A stretch of 25,708 nucleotides of DNA from a virus. The notes beneath the pieces were generated by a model. It searched no databases, had not been told where the DNA came from, and was given only the letters and a program-made list of their open reading frames with translations. This document shows, in pieces, positions 7,294 to 14,089 of the stretch. The first letter of the stretch is position 1. The number at the start of each line of letters is the position of its first letter. The DNA lies in the IMG/VR virus record IMGVR_UViG_3300025687_000289, positions 1-25,708 of that record; one strand, 5' to 3'. A program made the position numbers and the translations under genes.

Positions 7294-10073
7294 TGGCAGC
7301 AGTTCCATTCGATGACTTGCCAGATGTAGCGCCAAAACAAAGGGCAATTGTTCCCAAAGATGATTTGCCGGTCTTTGATTTTCCGTCAACTGAAGTTCCA
7401 CGCCCTGCACAGCCACAGCCCGAGCCTGCACCACGTCGTAAGCCGCTTATGGAAAGCGTCAAAGATGTAGGTCGGGAAAGTAGTTTTGGAGCCGCAGCAG
7501 GCTTTTTGGCCCCAGAAATTATGACTGCGGCAAGTTTAGTTCCCACCCCCTTATCGCCTTTTTTGTTCGCTGGTGGACAGCTTCTTAGAGGGCAGCGGTT
7601 AGCCAGTGCTGGTTATGGTGCCCTTGGCGGTGGTTTAGGAGAAACTTTTGGCCAAATAGCCGAAGCAAAAGGTGCAACGCCAACAGAAGCCGAAGTTACT
7701 CGATTCCTTGCTGGCACGTTTGGCCCTGCACCCGTTCAATATCTAGGCAGAGTGGGCGGCACAGTTGTTGGACGTGGCTTATCAGCATTAGGTTTTCCCG
7801 GCGCATCTCGCATGGCCACCATTGGTCAGATGATGGAGCGTGAAGCAGGGCAGACTGGTTCTTTGACTGCCGAGCAGCGTGCCTTTATCCAAAGCAAGAT
7901 TAACGAAATTCGTGGTGGCAAAGACGCTCTTACAGCGCAAAAAGAAGTGGCCGATATGCTTGCTCGTGGCGCTCAAGCCCGAGTGTCGCAAGCCGAAACG
8001 CAGGCCGCTGCACTAGAGCGACAGGCTCAAGATTTGATCTCGCAGGCACAAGCTCGTGCGGGACAGTTGGACGTAACCAGCCAACAACGTGTTGCTGCAC
8101 TGCAAAGCCAGTTTGAAAACGCCGCTATGCGGTTGCAAGAAGATGCGGCAAGCAGGGCGCAGGCTGCTGTTATTGCTGGCCGAGAGCGTGCCAATCAGAT
8201 CATGCAACAGGTGCAGAACCAATCGCCTCAATTGCAGGCTGTGGCTAGGATTGATGCTGACCAAGCCATTGCTCAAGCACAGGCTCAAGCAGACCAGATT
8301 GCCGCCCAAGCCACGCAACGTATTAGCCGGTTGCGTCAGGTGCGTGACCAGTTACGCACAACAGGTCAACAGCGAGTGCAAGCAGCCCAGTTCCAAGTTG
8401 GCGAACCCAAGAAGATCAGCAATATCGGCCAAGACATACGGCAGGGCTTTACGGACGTATTGGATCGGTTGCGTGCTACTCGCTCAGAAAATGCCAAGAC
8501 TTATGCTCAAGAAGCCTTTGGCGAGGCATTTGAAAAAGAGGCGGCAGGTGCAAGCATTAACCAGACTAAGGCAGCGCAAAACGCCGTTCAAGAGCTTAAT
8601 ACCATCCTGAAAAATCCCGTGACGGGTCTTGCTGGCGTACCTGAAGGCACAATACGCAACCAGATCAAATCCATCCGTGATGTATTGCAGGGCACTCGTG
8701 CGGGAGAAATGGGCGGTCAAATAGTTGAAGTGCCTTTGCGTACATCGTTTGAGCAACTAGAAATTATTCGCAGAAGTCTGCGTGATCGTGCGGCTGGCTT
8801 GCCTGCTGAGGGCTATGACGCCATTGGGCAACAACAGGCTGGCCGTCTTGCCGACTTAGTTGAAAACACTCAGCGTGAGTTTGCTCCTAAGTTTGCAGCC
8901 TTCTTAGAAAAGTACAAGGCAGATTCCGAGCCTATCAACCGTTTTGCTAACAATTTGTCCAGACGCATTACAGGACGAGAAGAGGCCGACTTTGCTCAGT
9001 TTAAGTTCGACCCTGCTAGCCTTGCCGACAATGTGTTTGCCTCCCAACAGGGTGTAGCGCAGCTTGTTGAAACCATTGGCCAAGACCGTGCTGAAGCAAT
9101 CGCCCGTAGCTATGTTGCAAATACGCTACGAAATGCTGATGCACCAGCCTATGAACGATTCTTGATGGATCGTAAGACACAGGACTGGATTGATACATTC
9201 CCACGGCTGCGTGACGAGCTTATGGCAGGCGCTAGACGTTTAGGCATAGCCGAGCGTGTATCTGGCCGTCGTGGAAAGTTGGCTGAAGCCTTGGGCACTG
9301 AGATGCGTGCTGTTCCCCGTACTGCCGAAACCGCTACTCGCCGTGCTGAAGAGGCTGGTGTACGAGAGGCGCAGCGTGCAGAGCGTGCAGGTGAACGTGC
9401 CGTATCCGAGTTAACCCGTACTGGTGAGCGCAAAGCAGGTGAAGCCATTAGCGCAGCCGAGCGTGAGTTTGCTGACATTACTGCTGGCACAGAACGACAA
9501 ATTGGCGCTTCTGCTAAGGCCGTAGAACGGCAGCGCAGGGCACTGGAAGAGCAGGCACGCAAAGCTGGTGAGGCTGAGGTTAAAACCGCTGAAACGGCTG
9601 CTGGTGCCCTAACTAAAGAAGCAGAGGCAGCACGCAAAGAAGGACAGCGTGTGGCTGAACTGCTGACTAGAGGCGATCAGTCAGGCGCATCCCGTGTCCG
9701 TGACTTAGTGACTACCGAAAAGAACGACGAGCTTGTCGAGGCGGCTAGAGTCATTATGGACAATCCACAAGGCCGTGAACGATTTGCCGAAGCCGTATCG
9801 CAAGTAGTGGCTGACATGGTTGCTCAAAGCCCGAAGAGCGCAGCCCAGAAGTGGAAATACATTAGTGACCGCATGATCGAGGCAGGGCTTCTTGACAAGC
9901 CTTTTACAGACCGTATTTCCCGCCAATTGCAAGAAATATTGGTTACGCCTATGGCTGCCGCACAAAGGCTGTCAATGGCTCAAAACTTGGTTAGAAACGC
10001 ATTGGTGTTTGAGGCTGGCCGACTTGGTGGTGCCGCAGCACAAAGCGGCTTAGAACTAATCACAGGAAAATGA
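7293..10073 (+). CDS. Very large Ala/Gln/Arg-rich helical virion protein
   Basis: A 926-residue protein. ATG 7293 overlaps the previous TAA (TAATG), five codons inside the longest frame. The first 40 residues repeat an acidic motif (VPFDDLPDV, then VPKDDLPVF) before a Pro-rich linker. Residues about 65-180 include a Gly-rich, moderately hydrophobic region (SFGAAAGFLAPEIMTAASLV). Two long coiled-coil tracts follow, one near 215-375 with many ALERQAQ-type repeats and one near 675-790 (AEEAGVREAQRAERAGERA). The composition matches core or ejection proteins that line the path of DNA entry. No lysozyme or transglycosylase motif was found, so I do not claim a cell-wall activity. Confidence 0.6.
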   Translation: MAAVPFDDLPDVAPKQRAIVPKDDLPVFDFPSTEVPRPAQPQPEPAPRRKPLMESVKDVGRESSFGAAAGFLAPEIMTAASLVPTPLSPFLFAGGQLLRGQRLASAGYGALGGGLGETFGQIAEAKGATPTEAEVTRFLAGTFGPAPVQYLGRVGGTVVGRGLSALGFPGASRMATIGQMMEREAGQTGSLTAEQRAFIQSKINEIRGGKDALTAQKEVADMLARGAQARVSQAETQAAALERQAQDLISQAQARAGQLDVTSQQRVAALQSQFENAAMRLQEDAASRAQAAVIAGRERANQIMQQVQNQSPQLQAVARIDADQAIAQAQAQADQIAAQATQRISRLRQVRDQLRTTGQQRVQAAQFQVGEPKKISNIGQDIRQGFTDVLDRLRATRSENAKTYAQEAFGEAFEKEAAGASINQTKAAQNAVQELNTILKNPVTGLAGVPEGTIRNQIKSIRDVLQGTRAGEMGGQIVEVPLRTSFEQLEIIRRSLRDRAAGLPAEGYDAIGQQQAGRLADLVENTQREFAPKFAAFLEKYKADSEPINRFANNLSRRITGREEADFAQFKFDPASLADNVFASQQGVAQLVETIGQDRAEAIARSYVANTLRNADAPAYERFLMDRKTQDWIDTFPRLRDELMAGARRLGIAERVSGRRGKLAEALGTEMRAVPRTAETATRRAEEAGVREAQRAERAGERAVSELTRTGERKAGEAISAAEREFADITAGTERQIGASAKAVERQRRALEEQARKAGEAEVKTAETAAGALTKEAEAARKEGQRVAELLTRGDQSGASRVRDLVTTEKNDELVEAARVIMDNPQGRERFAEAVSQVVADMVAQSPKSAAQKWKYISDRMIEAGLLDKPFTDRISRQLQEILVTPMAAAQRLSMAQNLVRNALVFEAGRLGGAAAQSGLELITGK

Positions 10074-10074
10074 T

Positions 10075-10236
10075 ATGTCGTTAATAAAAGGATATAGCAA
10101 GAAGTCGGTTAGTAGTAATATAAGTAAAGAAATGAGAAGCGGTAAGCCTCAAAAGCAAGCCATTGCCATTGCTTTGAACACGGCACGAAAAGCCGAGGAA
10201 AGGAATCGTAGAAGTGGGCGAACAAAAAGAGCGTAA
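10075..10236 (+). CDS. Small basic protein of a family common in phages
   Basis: A 53-residue protein, 20 of whose residues are Lys, Arg, Gln or Asn, starting ATG 10075 with AGGA at 10064-10067. It begins SLIKGYSKKSVSSNISKEM and continues with GKPQKQAIAIALNTARKAEE. I recognise this pattern from many small phage ORFs, where 'KGYSKKSVSxNI' and 'GKPxKQAxAIAL' are constant. The function is unknown. The strong positive charge would fit nucleic-acid contact in the head, but this is inference. The gene overlaps the next one by 23 bases. Confidence 0.75.
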   Translation: MSLIKGYSKKSVSSNISKEMRSGKPQKQAIAIALNTARKAEERNRRSGRTKRA

Positions 10237-10369
10237 CTACGAAGAAATGCGTAACCCTGACCGCAACTTGAGGCAGGGTGCGCCGATGCCAGTGCGCTCC
10301 AACAATGGTGGCGAGGTCTTGGCACGCATAAAACGTGATAAACGCTCTGGGAGAAAAATGGAGCGATGA
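10214..10369 (+). CDS. Small basic hypothetical protein, GTG start
   Basis: A 51-residue frame from GTG 10214 to TGA 10367-10369. An AGGA sits at 10201-10204, and the stop overlaps the next ATG (ATGA at 10366), as at most gene junctions here. The sequence reads GEQKERNYEEMRNPDRNLRQ, then GAPMPVRSNNGGEVLARIKR, ending in basic residues. It fills the gap between two well-supported genes and keeps the translational coupling chain, which is the main reason to call it. A shorter start at ATG 10247 is possible. No function is recognised. Confidence 0.6.
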   Translation: MGEQKERNYEEMRNPDRNLRQGAPMPVRSNNGGEVLARIKRDKRSGRKMER

Positions 10370-10566
10370 AGAGGGTTAAGGGGCTAAATCCAGAGCTTGA
10401 AGAGGCAGTCGGCAAGTTACTCAAAGAGGTCATGGCCGACCCTACTGCAAGCCTGACTGACAAAACAAAAGTCCTAGATCGGGCACTGAAACTTGAGCAG
10501 ATCAAGCAAAAGATCAGTGACGATGAATGGGGCAAAGGATTTTATAACGATGACGAAGGGGATTGA
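10366..10566 (+). CDS. Small helical phage protein (possible small-terminase-like or head accessory)
   Basis: A 66-residue protein starting in an ATGA overlap. It is helical and charged, with LTDKTKVLDRALKLEQIKQK followed by an acidic C-terminus (DDEWGKGFYNDDEGD). I recall similar small ORFs with a 'DRALKLExxKxKxxDDEWG' pattern in other aquatic phages, usually of unknown function. The length is too short for a full small terminase subunit. Two bases separate its stop from the next ATG. Confidence 0.65.
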   Translation: MKRVKGLNPELEEAVGKLLKEVMADPTASLTDKTKVLDRALKLEQIKQKISDDEWGKGFYNDDEGD

Positions 10567-10568
10567 GG

Positions 10569-10796
10569 ATGGAAGAAGCTATGTTGTTGAAGATCGTCCG
10601 TGTGGCGGTGCAGACTATCTCTATGCGGTTGTTGACAATCCTGTCGATGGTCATGTCGTTTGCTCTGGCCGTATGGACGATGTTAGAGCCTACTTACGAG
10701 AGAATGGCGATGGCAGCGTTTTTTGCCGTGTGCGTGTATATCCCTTGCATTAGCATTGAAAGGAAAAAAGATGAAGGTAAGCATCAAGAAGACTGA
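10569..10796 (+). CDS. Small membrane protein with two transmembrane segments
   Basis: A 75-residue protein from ATG 10569, the GAGG of its ribosome site overlapping the previous stop. Two hydrophobic segments lie near residues 17-38 (SMRLLTILSMVMSFALAVWTM) and 47-63 (MAMAAFFAVCVYIPCIS), with a charged tail ERKKDEGKHQED. A two-helix hairpin of this type with a Pro-Thr turn between helices is seen in other phages, sometimes near lysis or head genes. A competing frame in the same DNA (ATG 10550 to 10753) gives a soluble 67-residue product. I prefer the membrane protein because its stop overlaps the next gene and its segmentation is coherent. Confidence 0.55.
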   Translation: MEEAMLLKIVRVAVQTISMRLLTILSMVMSFALAVWTMLEPTYERMAMAAFFAVCVYIPCISIERKKDEGKHQED

Positions 10797-11001
10797 GGTG
10801 TACGCCTCTGCTATGAACACGGGCAGCGCCGGTAAGCCCATTCGCCAAGCCTCCATTGCCGATACCTACGGCATGGGCAAGCCTAGTCGTACAAACCCTG
10901 TAGGCGGCTTTATGGCCATGCAATGCTTTTCTGGCTCACCTGACCAGAAGAAGTCGCCCACCATGCCGGGTGTAACAGGATTCAAGAAAAAGGGGTACTA
11001 A
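10771..11001 (+). CDS. Hypothetical basic Gly/Pro-rich small protein
   Basis: A 76-residue protein. I choose ATG 10771 because AAAGGAAAAAAG lies directly upstream; the frame could extend back to 10723 without a ribosome site. The sequence is KVSIKKTEVYASAMNTGSAG, then short Gly/Pro turns (GMGKPSRTNPVGGFMAMQCF) and a basic end (TGFKKKGY). It has no hydrophobic segment. The next gene begins immediately at its stop (TAAATG). A structural or scaffolding accessory role is possible, but nothing in the sequence proves it. Confidence 0.6.
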   Translation: MKVSIKKTEVYASAMNTGSAGKPIRQASIADTYGMGKPSRTNPVGGFMAMQCFSGSPDQKKSPTMPGVTGFKKKGY

Positions 11002-11349
11002 ATGGCCAACAATATCCCCTTTCAACCAATGGGGCCGACGGTCAGGATATTTGCTGCCACAGCCAATACGCAAGGCAATGTGGTGGCAATCAATGCTGTT
11101 AGCCCTTGCCAACAGTTTTGGGTTATCAATCCTGACAAGAACGATCCTGTCTTTGTAGCCTATGGTGATACTGACCAGATTACGGCAACGATTCCTGATG
11201 GTTCTGCGGCTAACGTGGTGGCAATAGCCCCATACGAAGCTAAGGTATTTACTGGCCCACAGGTTAGTAGCACCAAGACGGTTTACGCCCGTTGCATTGC
11301 ACCTCACAATAACGCTACGGTCTACGTTTGTCCCGGCGAAGGATTGTAA
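11002..11349 (+). CDS. Small beta-rich virion-type protein, paralogue of the partial protein at the left edge
   Basis: A 115-residue protein starting directly after the previous stop. The pattern (VRIFAATANTQGNVVAINAV, QFWVINPDKNDPVFVAYGD, APHNNATVYVCPGEGL) is beta-strand rich with no catalytic motif. The final nine residues match the visible end of the partial protein at 1-53 (VYVCPGEGL against LYITPGDGL). Phage head-decoration and fibre-base proteins often look like this and occur in more than one copy. The role is inferred from composition and position only. Confidence 0.65.
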   Translation: MANNIPFQPMGPTVRIFAATANTQGNVVAINAVSPCQQFWVINPDKNDPVFVAYGDTDQITATIPDGSAANVVAIAPYEAKVFTGPQVSSTKTVYARCIAPHNNATVYVCPGEGL

Positions 11350-11394
11350 CAATAGGCTAGTAACGTAGGGGCTAAGTTTCAATGGGGGTGAATC

Positions 11395-11886
11395 ATAGAC
11401 CCGATTACGGCATTAGCAACCATCTCAACCATTTGGGGTGGCATCAAGAAGGCTGTCGAAGTAGGCAGGGAGGTTTCCGACGTTTGGAGCCAACTGTCTG
11501 CTTGGGCACAAGCCGCTGATGTACTTGAGCAAGTATCCGATAAGCCAAAGAAACCACCGCTTTTTAAGAAGCTAACCTTTGGTGATGACACCAAGCAAGC
11601 CTTTGATGCCTACGCCGCCAAGGTAAAGCTGCGTGAAATGGAAGCAGACATTCGGCACCAGTTCCTTTACGGTGGCCTTTGCCATCTTGGTATGGACGGT
11701 CTGCGGGAGTTTTACAGCATCCGACGCAAGATTCGTGAGCAACGCATCAAAGCTATTCAAGACCAGCGTATACGCCAACGTGCTTTCTTTGAGGCTTGCT
11801 TTGCAGGTGGGCTGATCCTTGCAGGTGCGGCTGCGGTCATTAGTATCCTCTGGGTGACAATTCAACTTATTTCAAACGGAGGCTAG
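11395..11886 (+). CDS. Conserved phage protein with C-terminal membrane segment and apparent ATA start
   Basis: A 163-residue frame opening after TGA 11389-11391 with ATC then ATA. No ATG, GTG or TTG occurs in frame until well inside the conserved part. The encoded sequence (DPITALATISTIWGGIKKAV, then KPKKPPLFKKLTFGDD and YGGLCHLGMDGLREFYSIR) matches a family I know from aquatic phages whose members begin 'MDPITAL', so ATA 11395 sits where Met belongs. A GGGGG run at 11384-11388 gives a six-base spacing. Calling only ATG 11638 would halve the protein. Residues about 134-158 form one transmembrane segment (FAGGLILAGAAAVISILWV). The function is unknown; its place before the lysis genes suggests a membrane role. 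Confidence 0.75.
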   Translation: MDPITALATISTIWGGIKKAVEVGREVSDVWSQLSAWAQAADVLEQVSDKPKKPPLFKKLTFGDDTKQAFDAYAAKVKLREMEADIRHQFLYGGLCHLGMDGLREFYSIRRKIREQRIKAIQDQRIRQRAFFEACFAGGLILAGAAAVISILWVTIQLISNGG

Positions 11887-11888
11887 TA

Positions 11889-12077
11889 GTGTTTATTGCG
11901 GTTGCCTTTATCTGCCTTTTGAATGGCGAATGTCGTTTTGTGGTGGACAGGCAGATCACAACCCTAACCGTATGTGAGCTACGAAACTCTGACATATCAA
12001 GGTTATTTGAAATTGACGATAACGTAACAGCCTATCGAACAACCTGCATAAAAATACCTGAAGGACAACCTACATGA
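11889..12077 (+). CDS. Small cysteine-containing protein with a signal-like N-terminus
   Basis: A 62-residue protein from GTG 11889 with GGAGG at 11878-11882. The first 12 residues (MFIAVAFICLLN) are hydrophobic, followed by GECRF and two further cysteines (TVCELRN and TTCIKIP). The size, signal-like start and paired cysteines suggest export to the periplasm. Similar short cysteine proteins sit beside holin genes in aquatic phages. A spanin-like part is possible, but I see no lipobox of standard form. Its stop overlaps the holin start (ATGA). Confidence 0.65.
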   Translation: MFIAVAFICLLNGECRFVVDRQITTLTVCELRNSDISRLFEIDDNVTAYRTTCIKIPEGQPT

Positions 12078-12505
12078 TCGGACTGGACGCAATTCTCAGC
12101 ATTGGTGAAAAGGTACTTGATAGGGTCATGCCTGACCCCGAGGCCGCTGCCAAGGCAAAACTTGATCTTGCTCGACTTGCCCAAGAGGGTCAGTTAAAGG
12201 AGGTAGAACTGTATGCAAAGGACTTGGACTCAGCCAGACAGCGAGAAGCTCAGATCGCAATGTCTGAATATGCACCTTTGCTCAACAAGATTATTACTCC
12301 ACTACTGGCTCTTTGCGTTACAGGCTTATCGTTTGCCCTATTTGTGGTCATCATATTTGTGGAAGTCACCGCAGAAGCCAAAGATATATTGATCTACATA
12401 CTTGGCGTTTTGAGTGCCCTAGTGACGCAAGTAGCAAGCTACTATTTCGGCAGCAGTATGGGCAGTAAGGACAAATCTGAAGAACTTAAAAAGGCGCTTA
12501 AATGA
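12074..12505 (+). CDS. Holin of the GTA 3TM-type family
   Basis: A 143-residue protein. The N-terminal half carries the 'MPDPEAAAKAKLDLARLAQEG' type helix typical of the holin family first described from gene transfer agents (GTA_holin_3TM). The C-terminal half has two strong hydrophobic segments near residues 69-97 (ITPLLALCVTGLSFALFVVI) and 104-124 (ILIYILGVLSALVTQVASYY), ending with a basic tail. It would form lesions in the inner membrane to release the endolysin encoded next. The stop overlaps the endolysin start by four bases, so the two are translationally coupled. Confidence 0.85.
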   Translation: MIGLDAILSIGEKVLDRVMPDPEAAAKAKLDLARLAQEGQLKEVELYAKDLDSARQREAQIAMSEYAPLLNKIITPLLALCVTGLSFALFVVIIFVEVTAEAKDILIYILGVLSALVTQVASYYFGSSMGSKDKSEELKKALK

Positions 12506-12966
12506 ACCTGACCAAGAACTTTACTTTTGCTGAGATGACCAAAAGCGAGACTGCGCTGCGGTTCAACATGGGCAACTACCCGGGCGATACCGAGCTTGAG
12601 AACCTGAAGGTTCTTTGCGAGAAAGTATTGCAACCCGTAAGAGATCATTACGGCAAAGGCGTGAAGGTCAATAGCGGTTACAGGCATCCGCTAGTCAATG
12701 CCAAGGTGAATGGCAGCCCCCGATCAGACCATTGCAAGGGCATGGCAGCCGACATAGAAATACCCGGTGTGGCCAATGCTGACCTAGCCGAATACATTAG
12801 GGATAACCTTAAGTTCACGCAGTTGATATTGGAGTTTTATACCCCCGGCATACCTGATAGCGGGTGGGTGCATGTGTCTTACAACCCTTACGACCTCAAG
12901 ATGCAGACCTTGACGGCAATGACGAAGGACGGTAAAACACAGTATGAAGACGGATTGGTGGCGTAA
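12502..12966 (+). CDS. Endolysin, peptidase M15-type (D-Ala-D-Ala carboxypeptidase-like)
   Basis: A 154-residue protein of usual length for a single-domain M15_3 endolysin. The zinc-site motifs are present: SGYRHPLVNAKV at about 58-69, SDHCKGMAADIEI giving His77 and Asp84, and WVHVSY giving His124. Such enzymes cut peptide cross-links of peptidoglycan at the end of infection. No signal peptide or separate cell-wall-binding domain is present, consistent with release through the preceding holin. The stop overlaps the next ATG (TAATG). Confidence 0.9.
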   Translation: MNLTKNFTFAEMTKSETALRFNMGNYPGDTELENLKVLCEKVLQPVRDHYGKGVKVNSGYRHPLVNAKVNGSPRSDHCKGMAADIEIPGVANADLAEYIRDNLKFTQLILEFYTPGIPDSGWVHVSYNPYDLKMQTLTAMTKDGKTQYEDGLVA

Positions 12967-13232
12967 TGGCTGACAAGAAGGGTGTCTCTTTGTCTGTTGG
13001 ACGGGGTGAAAAACAATCCGTCAAGCAGGGTGCTGGCCTAACGGCTAAGGGTCGTGCCAAGTACAACCGAGAGACAGGCAGCAAACTCAAGGCACCTGCC
13101 CCCAACCCCAAGACTAAGAAGGACGAAGGCCGTAAGAAGTCGTTTTGTGCCCGTATGCGAGGCGTGGTGGCCAAGGCCAAGGGGCCAGCAACAAGGGCTA
13201 GGGCATCGCTAAGGAGGTGGAAATGTCGGTAG
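12966..13232 (+). CDS. Highly basic small phage protein (DUF6321-like)
   Basis: An 88-residue Lys/Arg-rich protein. The pattern GAGLTAKGRAKYNRETGSKL, then KKSFCARMRGV and a final RRWKC, is one I recognise from many phages and associate with DUF6321; the number is from memory. The function is unknown. With no acidic balance and a late-operon location, DNA or RNA contact in the virion or during lysis is plausible. It overlaps the next gene by ten bases. Confidence 0.75.
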   Translation: MADKKGVSLSVGRGEKQSVKQGAGLTAKGRAKYNRETGSKLKAPAPNPKTKKDEGRKKSFCARMRGVVAKAKGPATRARASLRRWKCR

Positions 13233-13384
13233 ATAAAAGCAAGCGAGGACTGTATGCAAACATTCACGCCAAGCGTGAGCGCATCAAGGCAGGCAGCGGT
13301 GAAAGAATGAGGGAACCCGGTGCTAAAGGTGCCCCAACAAAAATGGCTTTTGTACGTTCAAAAAGAACGGCAAAGCGCAGCTAG
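13223..13384 (+). CDS. Small basic conserved phage protein
   Basis: A 53-residue protein with the strongest ribosome site in the window (AAGGAGGTG at 13211-13219). It reads KSKRGLYANIHAKRERIKAG, then SGERMREPGAKGAPTKMAF. The 'RGLYxNIHAKRxRIxxGSGExMRxPGxKGAP' pattern is a recurrent small phage family of unknown role. It is the last gene of the late operon; the terminator follows about 30 bases later. Its last four bases overlap the end of the convergent minus-strand gene. Confidence 0.8.
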   Translation: MSVDKSKRGLYANIHAKRERIKAGSGERMREPGAKGAPTKMAFVRSKRTAKRS

Positions 13385-13872
13385 ATCATTCCTCCCCCTG
13401 AAGTCACAGGGTTGACCCGGCGGTGTTTACCCCACCCGTCGGGTTTTTTTTCGAGATCGACCAACATGCAGTATTCAATGGGCACGATGAAGAACGGCTC
13501 TTGGAAGCAAAACTTGTTGTCTTTCATCTCCACGGGGCACTGCGTCACAATCTCCCCCGGCACAAACACCGCCCACTTGCAATCTTTACTCACGGCAAAC
13601 AGTAGGCTTGGCTGATCGAGTGTAAAGAACTTGCGCTTGCGCTCAGGGATATGCAGGGTATCGAACGGGAAGACTTCGGTGCTCCAGTTATGCCGACGCT
13701 CCACCTCGACATAGCCGCAAATCTTGTCTTCTTCGTAGATGACTAGATCAACCTCGTACTGGCCGCCCTCTTCGACGGGGTAGCCCCAAATGCGCTCTAA
13801 AAAGCCTTTCACGGCCTCCTTTGCTATGGCGTCGTTCTCGTCGTGCAGGGTTTGGCTAAACTCTTTACGCAC
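13381..13872 (-). CDS. Hypothetical protein, possible PD-(D/E)XK-like nuclease fold
   Basis: A 163-residue protein starting GTG inside the end of the upstream gene (eight-base overlap). Residues about 37-60 read GGQYEVDLVIYEEDKICGYVEVERR. This resembles the core of restriction-like nucleases, with Asp42 and a Glu56-x-Glu58 where Glu-x-Lys is usual. The usual lysine is absent, so the protein may be inactive, use a variant site, or only share the fold. The C-terminal half (CKWAVFVPGEIV, FFIVPIEYCMLVDL) looks like a compact beta-rich domain. Being last in a recombination operon makes a DNA role reasonable. Confidence in the gene is high, in the fold low. Confidence 0.75.
   Translation of the reverse strand: MRKEFSQTLHDENDAIAKEAVKGFLERIWGYPVEEGGQYEVDLVIYEEDKICGYVEVERRHNWSTEVFPFDTLHIPERKRKFFTLDQPSLLFAVSKDCKWAVFVPGEIVTQCPVEMKDNKFCFQEPFFIVPIEYCMLVDLEKKPDGWGKHRRVNPVTSGGGMI
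13415..13451 (+). terminator. Rho-independent terminator of the late operon
   Basis: The stem ACCCGGCGG (13415-13423) pairs with CCGTCGGGT (13436-13444) with one G-U pair, followed by a run of eight T. It sits 30 bases after the last plus-strand gene and inside the 3' end of the convergent gene at 13381-13872, whose final residues it encodes. Confidence 0.85.
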
Positions 13873-14089
13873 TGTTTACATGCTCCACAATCACAGCAGC
13901 GGCTAGGGCTGCGTACTCAGGGCTACGGGAGTCGATCTTAAAGACGGGTACGCCATCCTTATCAATAATCATCATGGCTCCGTCTTTGCCGATCTCTGCG
14001 GCCCACGGGGTATTTAGCATGTCATGCACCCATTCTTGCTCACTTTGTACTTCGTGCATAAAACGCTCTTCATCACTTTGGTTTTCCAT
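13865..14089 (-). CDS. Small acidic hypothetical protein
   Basis: A 74-residue protein from ATG 14089 with GGGAG seven bases upstream. It overlaps the end of the glycosyltransferase gene by 17 bases and the next gene by eight. The sequence is acidic at the start (MENQSDEERFMHEVQSEQEW) and then forms what may be a small alpha-beta unit (GAMMIIDKDGVPVFKIDSRS). No family is recognised. Confidence 0.65.
   Translation of the reverse strand: MENQSDEERFMHEVQSEQEWVHDMLNTPWAAEIGKDGAMMIIDKDGVPVFKIDSRSPEYAALAAAVIVEHVNSA

Noticed and set aside
8089-8610. 173-aa plus-strand frame
   Set aside because: Shifted frame inside the same large virion gene; rich in Leu, Cys and Arg as expected of an out-of-frame reading.
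9149-9637. 162-aa minus-strand frame
   Set aside because: Ala/Ser/Arg-rich antisense of the coiled-coil gene at 7293-10073, with no ribosome site or family pattern.
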